Made by a program: the position numbers and the translations under genes. Under the pieces are notes generated by a model. That model saw only the letters and a list, made by a program, of their open reading frames with translations, ran no database searches and was not told the origin of the DNA. DNA of 52,744 nt from Thermoplasma sp. Kam2015. GTDB lineage: Archaea > Thermoplasmatota > Thermoplasmata > Thermoplasmatales > Thermoplasmataceae. The first letter of the stretch is position 1. The number at the start of each line of letters is the position of its first letter. The stretch spans positions 1-52,744 of the forward strand of contig NZ_QJSM01000014.1 of assembly GCF_003205235.1 (NCBI RefSeq), in the 5' to 3' direction. Below, piece after piece: positions 16,221 to 25,694 of the stretch.

Positions 16221-19200
16221 ATGGAAAGTAATCAGCCTAATATTCCTCCTGTTGGACCGAAGACGTCCAATACGAAGTGGTACGCGATAATAACAGTTCT
16301 TGTTGTTGTTATCGTTGTCGTAAGCGTATTGGGCTTCTATCATCCGGTAACAACAGGATCTAGTGCAAAGGTAGTATCTGCCGAATCATCAGCGGTGATA
16401 GGCCAGCCCTATAACCTGACAATACAGACCAATGGAGCTTTTAGCAGTATAACAGTATACTGGGGAGATGCTACGACTTCGATCATACCATATAGCGGTA
16501 GTGATAAGGTAACAGTTTCTCATGTATATAATAATCCGGGGAACTATTATATTTACTATGTCGTGAACTTCGGCGGATCAGTTTATCAGAGCACTAACTC
16601 TCTCATATCGGTTACATCTACTAGCACATCATTACCTAGCGAGGAATCAGTCGGTGATATAGCTCTTGTTCACAGCACTTCTTCACCACTTGTAAATCAG
16701 ACCCAGCTTTTCAAACCGATGACGAATCTATCCTATGTTGTCGGTTACTTCACCCCACCAGCAAATACCAACTATGAGGTTGTTTCTCAGGTGGTATATC
16801 TTTATAAAAATGGATCTCTTGTAGAGAAAGTGAAAATGCCCTATTACTACAATTTCACCGATCAGGCCTACAAGTTGCCACCAAGCCAGGCATATTTAAA
16901 TCTCACCAATCTTACCTCTGGATATTATGAGATAGGCATAGCTACCTATACTGGTAGTCTGGGTTACGAGAGTTTTCCAACAGCAATATACAATAGCACC
17001 ATAATGGAGTATATGAAGAACCAGATGGCTTTCTACAATTACAATTCAACGACTGGTATGACGTCCATGACGCTGGCGAACGGTACTGTAACGTTAATGT
17101 TAGTCAGCCTTGGTTATCTCAAGGGAACTGAGGTTCAAAACTACGCGGGCACTGTTTTAAACTATGTATCACCAACCATTGTCAAATATACCAACGTTGC
17201 AAAATTAAATTATAGTGCGGGGGCATCTGTGAACTATCTTAAGGGGCAGTACGCTAATTTGAGTGCAAACGATTCATTTATGCTAGTTGCAAATTCAAAC
17301 TTGGCTTTTATACCTATGACTAACGTTACATTTGCGTCTGGTTCAATGCTGAATATTTCATCAAATGCATATTACAATATAAGCGCAAAATCTGGCGTCA
17401 TGTTCATGAAGAACGCTACAGCTTATCTCAACCAGACACTAAGATTCCCGAAGGCTAAAGGTAACGGTGTAAATGTCACTGTAAAGGCAGGAAACTCTGT
17501 AATGATCCCCAGTGGAACTACTATAACGTTTACCACGTATGGGAACTACACCTCATCAGGAAAGCTTTACTCTGTTATACCTGGTACACCTGTTACTGGG
17601 CCTATGCTGCTATATTTCAACAATACAACATCGTTTGAGACTTCGTCAATTGAATTAATAGGTGGAAGTGCACTATACTTCGACAATAACACGGAAGTAG
17701 AACTCTCTGAGCATAGTTTAATGGTGTTCGCTGCGGATTCAACCCTGATGAATCTTACATCGGCATCAGTTCTGGGAGGTTCAAAATTGACCTTTGTGAG
17801 CAAAGCTGAAACTGAATTTATGACGAATTCGACTGTAACATATGAGGCATCATATAACACGGTATCTTACGCGGCAGGAAGCGTCATCAACTATCCAGCA
17901 ACATCTGGAGTGGGCCTCAACGCAGAGACCAATTTGACGTATGAAGTGAATACATCGCTGCTATATGTCGCCCCAGTGAATGTAAAGTATTTGGGTCCGA
18001 ACGATACAGTAAATGTGACGCTTACGATACAAACTACTGGAATGACGACATCGCCTATAATAACCGGTGAGCTCAATGCTACGGCTGGCGTATTCCATAC
18101 ATTCTTCTATCAGGATCTGGTTATTGCACCCAGTGCTGCACTCTACACTGTCACAACCGCAGTGACCACTTTCGTAAACGCGGAAGCGGAAACAGGAGCA
18201 TATAAGACGCTGGATGGTGCTATAGCTTATGATACAGTCAGTGGAGAGATACTTGAAAATGTGTATCAGTTCCTAGTGATGTATAACGGATCCTCATCAA
18301 GCTCATTCGTACCACAGCTTGCAGCATATCTTCCGACCACATCTAACGGTGGTATAAATACAAATTACAAGAACTATACAGTTACTACGCCTTGGCATAC
18401 AACATATACGGTCCACATCAAGCCGTATGAGAACTATACGTTCCACATAAGGGCCAACGCGACCTGGCAGAATGGGCAGCCCGTAACAGCATGGGATGTC
18501 TACTATTCATACATAAGGACTTTGCTGTTCGATGCAGGATCGCCAGAGACTCCGGGCTGGATAATAGCCCAGGTGCTCTTACCTGGTAATTACTACACTT
18601 CAAATACGTTCTGGAATATAACCCAGAATATGACCGTCAATAATGCGACGAACAATATAACATTCCACTTCCAGAGACCTTTAACACCTAACTTTGTGTT
18701 CGAACTATTATCCGCAAGTGGAGACTTCGTCATGGATGCAAACTGGATTGTCGCTCATGCAACTGCATCACAGCCAGCCCTTGCATGGAAGGCGGGACTA
18801 ACACCTTACGCATTACCATGGAATGCTACTGGCTTCAACGAATACAAAGCACAGGGGAGTGCGTCCGACTATAACGAGTACTTAGTGAACAATGTTATGG
18901 CTGATGGCCCATACGAGATAGACTACATCATTCCATCATCAGCAGTTGTTCTTGTTAAGAACCCCAACTTCAATCCACCAGGCCCATGGTTCCCAAGGGC
19001 ACATATAGACAAGGTCGTCCTCGAATACATAGGAGAGACCTCAACGAGATACCTGCAGCTGAAATCTGGGTATGCCCAGACTGGCGGAATACCGACCAGT
19101 GATTGGAGTCTGGTTGAAGGTCTTAATGCCTCTCACATAGACTATTATCTATCAAAGCCTTCGCTGAGCATATTCTGGTACAACTTCAATACCAATGTCA

Positions 19201-20168
19201 ACACGACCATGCTATCTACGCTTGACAAGTCAGCGAATATGCCTTCTGCCCTCTTCAGTGTCCTCCAGATAAGGAAGGCCTTTGCCTATGCATACAATGA
19301 GAGTCAGTATCTTAACAAAGATGTAGGAAATGCTGTCTACAATGTTACTTTCGCCATACCCTATGCTGGGATGTTGGATGCTGGAATGCTTGGCTATCAG
19401 TCAATAGCTGAGCTCAATGCAGCGACGAACCATCAGGTACCATACTTTAATCTAAAGCTTGCGACTGAATACTGGCAGGAGGGAGTAGCCACTTGGAATA
19501 AGCTAGTATACAACAACACGCATAGCAGTGCTTACAATATAACGACTGCTTCAGACGGCGATTACGAATATATGGGAGCTCCGCTGAACATACCGATAAT
19601 AATATTCAGCGCGGATCCTGTTGACCTAGCCGGGGCCACACAGTGGGGTACCTATCTCTCCTCATTCATAAAGGGCGCAACCTTCCCGGTGATACCGCTT
19701 GCGTTCCCGAGCATACTGGGATACCAGGTACAGGGTCAGAACCCGATGCCAATATACGAGCTTGGTTGGGCTCCAGACTACCCATACCCGACAGATTACC
19801 TGGGACCGATGGCATTGCCCGAAAATTCTACGACGTATCCTGGTCCGAATGACATGACTCCATATTGGATCGGATACAATACAAGCAATCCTGCAAGGAA
19901 TACTACTGAGGCAAGGTATCTTCAGGAAATGATAGGTTACTATGACAACGGCACAGCTGCATCCAATACCAGCGTTGCGCTGATGTGGTTCCATAAGATG
20001 AACGAGGAGCTCATCAATATGACGTTCTACGTATACATAGAACAGGCCGTCGACTTCCAGATAATATCTGATAAAGTTCCTAAGAGTGTAATGATAGATT
20101 GGGAGCAGAACGTCATGTGGACCATAGGTGCGGGTGATCTACTGTACAACTATCTGTACTATAAATGA
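16221..20168 (+). CDS. Giant membrane-anchored oligopeptide-binding protein (family 5 SBP) with PKD domain
   Basis: 1315 aa, about twice the usual 550-650. Order: a short Pro-rich inside tail, a signal-anchor helix (about 20-40) without lipobox, a PKD-like beta domain (about 55-120, with YWGDATTS and HVYNNPGNYY), a Ser/Thr/Asn-rich beta region of about 450 residues full of short hydrophobic strands and NxS/T sites, then the family 5 solute-binding domain (about 640-1315), recognisable from the AYKTLDGAIAYDTV start, NATWQNGQPVTAWDVYYSY and DGPYEI. It should bind peptides outside and pass them to the permeases encoded next. The T-rich block behind the gene and a TATA box before dppB suggest separate transcription. 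Confidence 0.85.
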   Translation: MESNQPNIPPVGPKTSNTKWYAIITVLVVVIVVVSVLGFYHPVTTGSSAKVVSAESSAVIGQPYNLTIQTNGAFSSITVYWGDATTSIIPYSGSDKVTVSHVYNNPGNYYIYYVVNFGGSVYQSTNSLISVTSTSTSLPSEESVGDIALVHSTSSPLVNQTQLFKPMTNLSYVVGYFTPPANTNYEVVSQVVYLYKNGSLVEKVKMPYYYNFTDQAYKLPPSQAYLNLTNLTSGYYEIGIATYTGSLGYESFPTAIYNSTIMEYMKNQMAFYNYNSTTGMTSMTLANGTVTLMLVSLGYLKGTEVQNYAGTVLNYVSPTIVKYTNVAKLNYSAGASVNYLKGQYANLSANDSFMLVANSNLAFIPMTNVTFASGSMLNISSNAYYNISAKSGVMFMKNATAYLNQTLRFPKAKGNGVNVTVKAGNSVMIPSGTTITFTTYGNYTSSGKLYSVIPGTPVTGPMLLYFNNTTSFETSSIELIGGSALYFDNNTEVELSEHSLMVFAADSTLMNLTSASVLGGSKLTFVSKAETEFMTNSTVTYEASYNTVSYAAGSVINYPATSGVGLNAETNLTYEVNTSLLYVAPVNVKYLGPNDTVNVTLTIQTTGMTTSPIITGELNATAGVFHTFFYQDLVIAPSAALYTVTTAVTTFVNAEAETGAYKTLDGAIAYDTVSGEILENVYQFLVMYNGSSSSSFVPQLAAYLPTTSNGGINTNYKNYTVTTPWHTTYTVHIKPYENYTFHIRANATWQNGQPVTAWDVYYSYIRTLLFDAGSPETPGWIIAQVLLPGNYYTSNTFWNITQNMTVNNATNNITFHFQRPLTPNFVFELLSASGDFVMDANWIVAHATASQPALAWKAGLTPYALPWNATGFNEYKAQGSASDYNEYLVNNVMADGPYEIDYIIPSSAVVLVKNPNFNPPGPWFPRAHIDKVVLEYIGETSTRYLQLKSGYAQTGGIPTSDWSLVEGLNASHIDYYLSKPSLSIFWYNFNTNVNTTMLSTLDKSANMPSALFSVLQIRKAFAYAYNESQYLNKDVGNAVYNVTFAIPYAGMLDAGMLGYQSIAELNAATNHQVPYFNLKLATEYWQEGVATWNKLVYNNTHSSAYNITTASDGDYEYMGAPLNIPIIIFSADPVDLAGATQWGTYLSSFIKGATFPVIPLAFPSILGYQVQGQNPMPIYELGWAPDYPYPTDYLGPMALPENSTTYPGPNDMTPYWIGYNTSNPARNTTEARYLQEMIGYYDNGTAASNTSVALMWFHKMNEELINMTFYVYIEQAVDFQIISDKVPKSVMIDWEQNVMWTIGAGDLLYNYLYYK

Positions 20169-20195
20169 TAAGGAATCAGTGTGTAATAACTTATA

Positions 20196-20245
20196 ATATT
20201 TTTTATAAAAGCTATTTCTTTTATTTTTCTCGTTTTGATATTTTT
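20196..20245 (+). terminator. T-rich terminator region after the binding-protein gene
   Basis: Several T runs (TTTTTT, TTTTATTTTT, TTTTGATATTTTT) follow the stop codon within 80 nt. Archaeal RNA polymerase terminates at such runs. It lies before the TATA box TTTTATAC (20273-20280) of the permease gene. Confidence 0.4.
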
Positions 20246-20299
20246 CTATGGATTCTATTTGTTGCAAAATTCTTTTATACTGCATTTCGATGAATGCAT

Positions 20300-21391
20300 A
20301 TGGAGTTACGTTTCTTTATCATCAGAAGAATACTCCTCCTGATACCAACATTGATAGGCTTGACTCTATTGACATTTATACTTATGAGAGCTCTTCCGAC
20401 ATCCCTTCTACTTTCTCAATACGTCAATCCTCACAGTACGTTGCCTAGATCGGTTCAGATCGCACATGCCAGGGCATTACTGGGTCTCAATTATCCTGTT
20501 CCTGTTCAATATTTCTTCTATTTGGCTGCTCTCTTTCATGGTCAATGGGGCTTTATGGTAAGTAATTTCTATACTGGCCCTGTTCTGACAGGCATTGAAG
20601 AATTTTTCCCTAACACGCTTCAACTTACGATATTTGCGGTCATACTTTCGGTCTTGATATCAATTCCTTTGGGAACCTATATTGGATCAAAGCCGAATTC
20701 AGTAGCTGATCACGCTGGGAGGATATTCTCACTTGCCGTTTACGCTATGCCAGCTTTTGTTCTTGCGCTTCTTTTTCAGATAGTTTTTGGAAGAGGTGCT
20801 ATTACTGGCAATCCACTTGGCATATTTCCGATATCTGGTACGTTCAATTATGCATTGGTTCCATTTCCGGTCCCATCTTGGTTAGTATCGCCAAACACCA
20901 GTGCTCTTGTAAGCCATCCAACCCATCTTATAATATTTGATGCTCTGATTCATCATGACTATGCAATAGCTTATAGTGGGCTTCTACACATTGTGCTTCC
21001 AGTGCTAACTTTGACGTTAGGGATACTTGCTGGTATTGTAAGATTCCTTAGGGCAGGAATGATGGATAATATGAGGCAAGAATATGTGAAGACCGCTCGC
21101 GCTAAGGGTGTTCCAGAGAAAATCATAATAAAAAGGCATATAAGGAAGAACGCCCTCATTCCAACTGTGACAGTTCTAGGTTTGCTATTTGCCAGTCTTC
21201 TGGGTGGAGTTGTTCTGATTGAGGATGTCTTTGACTATCCAGGGATGGGCCTCCTGGGCATAAATGCAATTACCAGCTATTCTATATATGGCGTGATGGG
21301 CGTAACCCTGGTGTTTGGCCTGGTTCTTGTATTTGCAAATCTTATCGTAGATGTTGTATATGCTTTCCTTGATCCGAGGATAAGGTACTGA
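20300..21391 (+). CDS. dppB: Oligopeptide ABC transporter permease, DppB/OppB type
   Basis: 363 aa. The first membrane helix follows MELRFFIIRRILLLIP, then a long outside loop, then five helices of the BPD_transp_1 domain. The EAA loop that docks on the ATPase is clear (EYVKTARAKGVPEKIIIKRH). The C-terminal LDPRIRY is typical of DppB/OppB. Compared with bacterial relatives it carries an extra outside segment near residues 165-210. I take ATG 20300 rather than 20294 because the TATA box TTTTATAC is centred 24 nt before it. First gene of the dppBCDF transcription unit. Confidence 0.92.
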   Translation: MELRFFIIRRILLLIPTLIGLTLLTFILMRALPTSLLLSQYVNPHSTLPRSVQIAHARALLGLNYPVPVQYFFYLAALFHGQWGFMVSNFYTGPVLTGIEEFFPNTLQLTIFAVILSVLISIPLGTYIGSKPNSVADHAGRIFSLAVYAMPAFVLALLFQIVFGRGAITGNPLGIFPISGTFNYALVPFPVPSWLVSPNTSALVSHPTHLIIFDALIHHDYAIAYSGLLHIVLPVLTLTLGILAGIVRFLRAGMMDNMRQEYVKTARAKGVPEKIIIKRHIRKNALIPTVTVLGLLFASLLGGVVLIEDVFDYPGMGLLGINAITSYSIYGVMGVTLVFGLVLVFANLIVDVVYAFLDPRIRY

Positions 21392-21401
21392 GGTGCAGTA
21401 A

Positions 21402-22361
21402 ATGGCAGAAGTAGAGGTGTTCAGAACAAAGCGTAAAGAAGAAAAAAAGAGATCGGCAAGGCTCGAAGATTTCTTGTTCACTCTTAAATTAATAATGCAT
21501 AACAGGATAGCCTTTGCCGGTCTGATCATAACGCTTGCGTATTTCGTCATAGCAATAATAGATTATATAGATCCGAGATGGCTCGGCGTGTCAAATCTCA
21601 GCGATGCGCTGGCATTTCTTCACGGTAAAGCGTATTATCCCAGCGCTACGCTGGTTACTCCACCAACATTGGCCCATGGCTGGTATTATTGGTTAGGTAC
21701 TACGGAATACGGCATACCTATACTCCCCGATATGCTTGCTGCCTTGAAGGTAGACTTGACGCTTTCCGTCGAGATAGTTCTAACTGGCGCATTGATAGGG
21801 CTCATACTCGGCACGGTATCCGCTTACTATGGCGGTCTGATCGATGAGGCGATGATGAGAATAACTGATATATTCTTCAGTATACCTGCTCTTATTCTTG
21901 CATTGGCCATAGCGTTCATTATAGGCTTGACATTCACAAATATAGCGCTCGCCTTCATCATAGTTTGGTGGCCCATATACGCTAGGTTAGGTAGATCTCT
22001 GACTTTGTCTATCAAGAACATGAATTTCATAGAAGCAGCCAATGCTGCTGGGTCTTCTTCAGCTAGAAATATATTCTATCATGTCATTCCAGGAGTACTC
22101 TCACCATTGTTTGTTCAGTTCTCGCTGGATATAGGTACTGTGGTACAGCTTTTTGCAGCGCTTGAATTCCTGGGTGTGGTTCCTGTAGATCCATTCCTTC
22201 CTGAACTTGGAAGGATGATGGTCTGGGGCGAGACCTATCTGATATATGGCAAATGGTGGGCTGTTATTATACCTGCTATATTCCTAATGATTTTTACAAT
22301 ATCAGTCAGTTTACTTGGGGACGGTCTTAGAGACGTTCTCGATCCGAGACAGAGGAGATGA
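21402..22361 (+). CDS. dppC: Oligopeptide ABC transporter permease, DppC/OppC type
   Basis: 319 aa. An Arg/Lys-rich cytoplasmic start (FRTKRKEEKKRSARLEDF) leads into helix 1, followed by an outside loop and five helices. The EAA loop reads EAANAAGSSSARNIFYHVIP. The C-terminus GDGLRDVLDPRQRR is the family ending. It pairs with the DppB-type permease as the other half of the pore. It begins 10 nt after dppB and its stop overlaps the dppD start by 4 bases (ATGA), showing translational coupling. Confidence 0.92.
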   Translation: MAEVEVFRTKRKEEKKRSARLEDFLFTLKLIMHNRIAFAGLIITLAYFVIAIIDYIDPRWLGVSNLSDALAFLHGKAYYPSATLVTPPTLAHGWYYWLGTTEYGIPILPDMLAALKVDLTLSVEIVLTGALIGLILGTVSAYYGGLIDEAMMRITDIFFSIPALILALAIAFIIGLTFTNIALAFIIVWWPIYARLGRSLTLSIKNMNFIEAANAAGSSSARNIFYHVIPGVLSPLFVQFSLDIGTVVQLFAALEFLGVVPVDPFLPELGRMMVWGETYLIYGKWWAVIIPAIFLMIFTISVSLLGDGLRDVLDPRQRR

Positions 22362-23932
22362 TGATGATTCAGGAGGAACAAACTAAGGAAAGAGAAGTTG
22401 AACCTGTCGTGAAGGTTTCTAACCTCGTGACGCAGTTCTTTACATACAAAGGAATTGTTAAGGCTCTTGATGGGGTCTCATTTGAGATAAAACCAGGTGA
22501 GATACTCGGGCTTGTGGGTGAGAGTGGTTGCGGTAAAAGTGTCACTGCAACCTCTATCATGGATCTCATACCGGATCCACCCGGTAGAATAATATCTGGT
22601 TCGATTTATATAGATGGCTTCAATACATTGGCGGATCTCGACAGGCAGGCTAAAATAATCATAAAATCAGAGACAAATGTAAAGGTAAAGAGAAATAAAC
22701 GTTATATTAAAAGGCACAACTTTATAATGTCTCATATAAGGGGCAATAAGATCTCTATGATATTCCAAGAGCCTTCATTATCAATGAATCCAGTTATGAG
22801 AATAGGCGATCAGATCATTGAGGCCATCCTTTTGCATAGCAAAATAGAGATCGCTGATAGTATCATAAGAAGAGAGACCATGACAGATCAGGATATTCAG
22901 AAATTCTACGATGAAGCAATAAAGATAAAGAAGCATTTGGATCTGAGGAGATTTGTGCATCAGTGGTCTCAGGATTATGGAGTAGCGGAGGCAGAGGACG
23001 GCCTGATAGAGATCATTGAAAGGAACGATCAGAACGCAATGCAGGAACTTAGAAATATAATAGATGAGCAGAAGACAAAGATAAATCTCAAATATATACA
23101 GCAGGAAAGAGAATATGAAAGATATAACAACATGCTATTTGACCTGAATCTTCAATTGCTTGAGGCTGAGAGCAGAAATGATGCGCTGAAGATCAATGAA
23201 CTGCGCAGCCAGATAAAGAGAGTGCAGGCTTATATACGATCCAGATTCACTGGATATAGATTCATCAAGAGGTTCATCGGAAGGAAGATAGAGGAACCAT
23301 TTAGAAAGGAGGCCAGAAGAAGGGCACTGGAACTACTTAAGCTGGTTAACATTGCAGGTCCTGATCGCGTCATAAACTCATATCCACATGAGCTGAGCGG
23401 CGGAATGCTGCAGCGATCCATGATAGCTATGGCTCTATCATCGAATCCGAAGATCCTCATAGCAGATGAACCAACAACTGCCCTTGATGTTACTACTCAG
23501 GCTCAGATTCTTGATATCATGAAGGATCTCAACAGGGTTACCAAAACATCAATACTATTCATTACGCATGACCTGGCAGTGATAGCTGAAATGTGCCATC
23601 GTGTTGCTGTTATGTATGCCGGCAATATAGTTGAGGAGGCACCGGTTAGAGAGATATTCAAGAATCCGAAGCACCCATATACAGTAGGCCTGTTGAAGGC
23701 CATACCGAGACCAGATGTTAAGGTTAACAAGTTTGAGAAACTGGAATCCATAAAGGGATCTGTACCAAACCTGATAAATCCGCCATCCGGATGCAGGTTC
23801 AATCCTAGATGCCCCTTTAAGATGGATATATGCGAAAGAGAAAAACCAAAGCTTGTGGACATAGGTAATGGCCATAAGGTTGCGTGCTTCTTATTCGAAA
23901 ATCAGGGTGGAACCAAAAAGGAGGCGGAATGA
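22358..23932 (+). CDS. dppD: Oligopeptide ABC transporter ATPase, DppD type, with long coiled-coil insertion
   Basis: 524 aa against 320-340 for normal DppD. Walker A GESGCGKS (54-61), Q-loop FQEP (136-139), signature LSGGMLQR (346-353), Walker B ILIADEP (366-372), switch His404. Between Q-loop and signature, where the helical subdomain lies, there is an extra charged segment of roughly 150 residues (about 165-320) with long Glu/Lys/Arg-rich helices predicted to coil. The C-terminal oligo_HPY region has four cysteines (479, 485, 492, 510) like those that hold an iron-sulfur cluster in relatives. It powers peptide import with DppF. GAGGAG before the start is a good SD motif. Confidence 0.92.
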   Translation: MMMIQEEQTKEREVEPVVKVSNLVTQFFTYKGIVKALDGVSFEIKPGEILGLVGESGCGKSVTATSIMDLIPDPPGRIISGSIYIDGFNTLADLDRQAKIIIKSETNVKVKRNKRYIKRHNFIMSHIRGNKISMIFQEPSLSMNPVMRIGDQIIEAILLHSKIEIADSIIRRETMTDQDIQKFYDEAIKIKKHLDLRRFVHQWSQDYGVAEAEDGLIEIIERNDQNAMQELRNIIDEQKTKINLKYIQQEREYERYNNMLFDLNLQLLEAESRNDALKINELRSQIKRVQAYIRSRFTGYRFIKRFIGRKIEEPFRKEARRRALELLKLVNIAGPDRVINSYPHELSGGMLQRSMIAMALSSNPKILIADEPTTALDVTTQAQILDIMKDLNRVTKTSILFITHDLAVIAEMCHRVAVMYAGNIVEEAPVREIFKNPKHPYTVGLLKAIPRPDVKVNKFEKLESIKGSVPNLINPPSGCRFNPRCPFKMDICEREKPKLVDIGNGHKVACFLFENQGGTKKEAE

Positions 23933-25365
23933 TGGAAGATGAGATTATACTATACGTCTCGCACCTGAAGAAATATTTCGATATTCCGAATGGACTTGGA
24001 AGAAACCTTGGGTATGTCAAGGCAGTGGATGACGTCACATTTACCGTGAAGAAAGGTGAAACGCTGGGAATCGTTGGTGAAACTGGATGCGGAAAGACAA
24101 CCCTTGGTCGAACCATACTTCAACTGACTAAGGCCACGGACGGCAACGTTTATTTCCATCTGGATCAGGATATAATGCGAAGAGCAATAGAGATGGAGGA
24201 AGAATACTATTCTCTCAATCAGAAGAAGGAAAAAACTGAAGAAGATAAGAGAAGAATAAAGCAGATAGAAGAGGAACTAATACCGTTTAGGAAAAAGTAT
24301 TCGCTTACAAAGATGAAGCCTAAGGAGATCAGAGAATACAGGAAATACATGCAGCCGGTTTTTCAGGATCCATTTTCGTCGCTGGATCCGAGAAAACTCA
24401 TAAAGGACATCATAGCAGAGCCCATGAGACTTCTCACGAAGATGAGCAAGGACGAAATAATGGAAAAGGAGAAGGAACTTATCAACGAGATAGGGCTAAG
24501 CGAAGACCATCTCTACAGATTCCCCCATGAGTTTAGTGGAGGGCAGAGACAGCGTATAGGAATAGCGAGGGCAATATCTATTGAACCAGATATGCTGGTT
24601 CTTGACGAGCCAACTTCTGCTCTTGATGTTTCTGTGCAGGCCCAGATACTCAACATGCTCAAGGAGATCCAGCAGAGAAGAAATCTCACATACCTCTTCA
24701 TCTCGCATCATCTTAACGTGATAAGGAGTATGTCCGATCGCGTGATGGTGATGTACCTCGGAAAGGTAGCCGAGATAGCTGAGACGCACACGCTGTTCAC
24801 CGAGATGTTGCATCCATATACGAAGGCACTGTTATCTGCCATACCGATACCGGACCCTGAGACAAAGAAACAGCATATCATTCTTGAAGGTGAAATACCG
24901 AGTCCAGTGAACCCACCGAAGGGATGCTACTTCCATAACAGATGTCCTGAGGCCATGAGAAACTGCGGATGGTCTCCTAGGGATCTGTCTGAGCCGATAA
25001 GAGATGCATTTGATGTGTTCAGGAATCCAGAAGCAGAGGCTCTACCTGAAATCTCAAAGATCGTTATTGACGAAGATAACAACGTTCTCCATGTCAGATT
25101 TTCAAACGTCGTTCAAGAAAAAGATAGAATAATGTCTGTAGTCAAAGGGATAATAGACAAGGAATCGCTGGGCAAACGTGGCATAATGTACAAGGCCATC
25201 GAAAATATTTCATGGGAACCGGATGGAAAGTCGATTGCGATCAAGATGATCGAACCAGATATTCCAAAGCTGATAGAAGCCAAGAAAGATCACTATGTTG
25301 CCTGCCTTCTTTACGAGGTCCCCGTCAAGGAGGAACTGACAAATGCGCCAAGTACAGATAATTGA
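23929..25365 (+). CDS. dppF: Oligopeptide ABC transporter ATPase, DppF type, with two insertions
   Basis: 478 aa from the ATG overlapping the dppD stop (GGAGG just upstream; ATG 23932 also fits). Walker A GETGCGKT (50-57), Q-loop FQDP (145-148), signature FSGGQ (202-206), Walker B MLVLDEP (222-228), ISHH switch (259-261). An extra charged helical segment of about 55 residues (82-140) precedes the Q-loop. In the C-terminal region the first three cysteines (333, 339, 346) are normal, but the fourth (459) is separated by 112 residues that form an alpha/beta-looking insertion; in DppD the spacing is 17. It forms the second ATPase of the importer. Confidence 0.92.
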   Translation: MMEDEIILYVSHLKKYFDIPNGLGRNLGYVKAVDDVTFTVKKGETLGIVGETGCGKTTLGRTILQLTKATDGNVYFHLDQDIMRRAIEMEEEYYSLNQKKEKTEEDKRRIKQIEEELIPFRKKYSLTKMKPKEIREYRKYMQPVFQDPFSSLDPRKLIKDIIAEPMRLLTKMSKDEIMEKEKELINEIGLSEDHLYRFPHEFSGGQRQRIGIARAISIEPDMLVLDEPTSALDVSVQAQILNMLKEIQQRRNLTYLFISHHLNVIRSMSDRVMVMYLGKVAEIAETHTLFTEMLHPYTKALLSAIPIPDPETKKQHIILEGEIPSPVNPPKGCYFHNRCPEAMRNCGWSPRDLSEPIRDAFDVFRNPEAEALPEISKIVIDEDNNVLHVRFSNVVQEKDRIMSVVKGIIDKESLGKRGIMYKAIENISWEPDGKSIAIKMIEPDIPKLIEAKKDHYVACLLYEVPVKEELTNAPSTDN

Positions 25366-25678
25366 GAGGGAGGAAGAGGAAGAAATAAAGGAAAGCAAGC
25401 AGCTTACGCAGAGGGAAAAACTTGAATACATATTCGGCGATTTTCTGCGAGGATTTTACTTAGTAGGTTGTCTGTTTCTGGATATACTAGTGGTCGGTTT
25501 CTCTGTAAGTTTCATCCCTAATTTTTCCTTCTATGAAGCTGCAGTTTCTAACATTTTTGGACTGAATCTGCTGTTGTTATATTCAGTAATCGCTATCGTC
25601 TTTTTAGAATGCATATTAATATATTATCAAGCAAAGGGATTCAAAAGGTTTTTCCTAAGAGAAGGCCATTATCTATAA
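25343..25678 (+). CDS. Small two-helix membrane protein at the end of the dpp operon
   Basis: 111 aa. A strongly charged cytoplasmic N-terminus (Glu-rich, about 1-32) is followed by two membrane helices (about 37-60 and 70-92) and a basic C-terminus (KGFKRFFLREGHYL). The gene overlaps the 3' end of dppF by 23 bp in another frame and has AAGGAGG 10 nt before its ATG, so it is co-translated with the transporter. I know no family. The acidic N-terminus and its place in the operon suggest an accessory subunit of the importer; this is inference. Confidence 0.7.
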   Translation: MRQVQIIEREEEEEIKESKQLTQREKLEYIFGDFLRGFYLVGCLFLDILVVGFSVSFIPNFSFYEAAVSNIFGLNLLLLYSVIAIVFLECILIYYQAKGFKRFFLREGHYL

Positions 25679-25694
25679 AATAGTAAAGGTATTC

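Noticed and set aside
22358-23932. DppD insertion as a frameshift or fused second gene
   Set aside because: The frame is continuous, codon use is like the rest, all ATPase motifs flank it in order and the insertion has no domain of its own.
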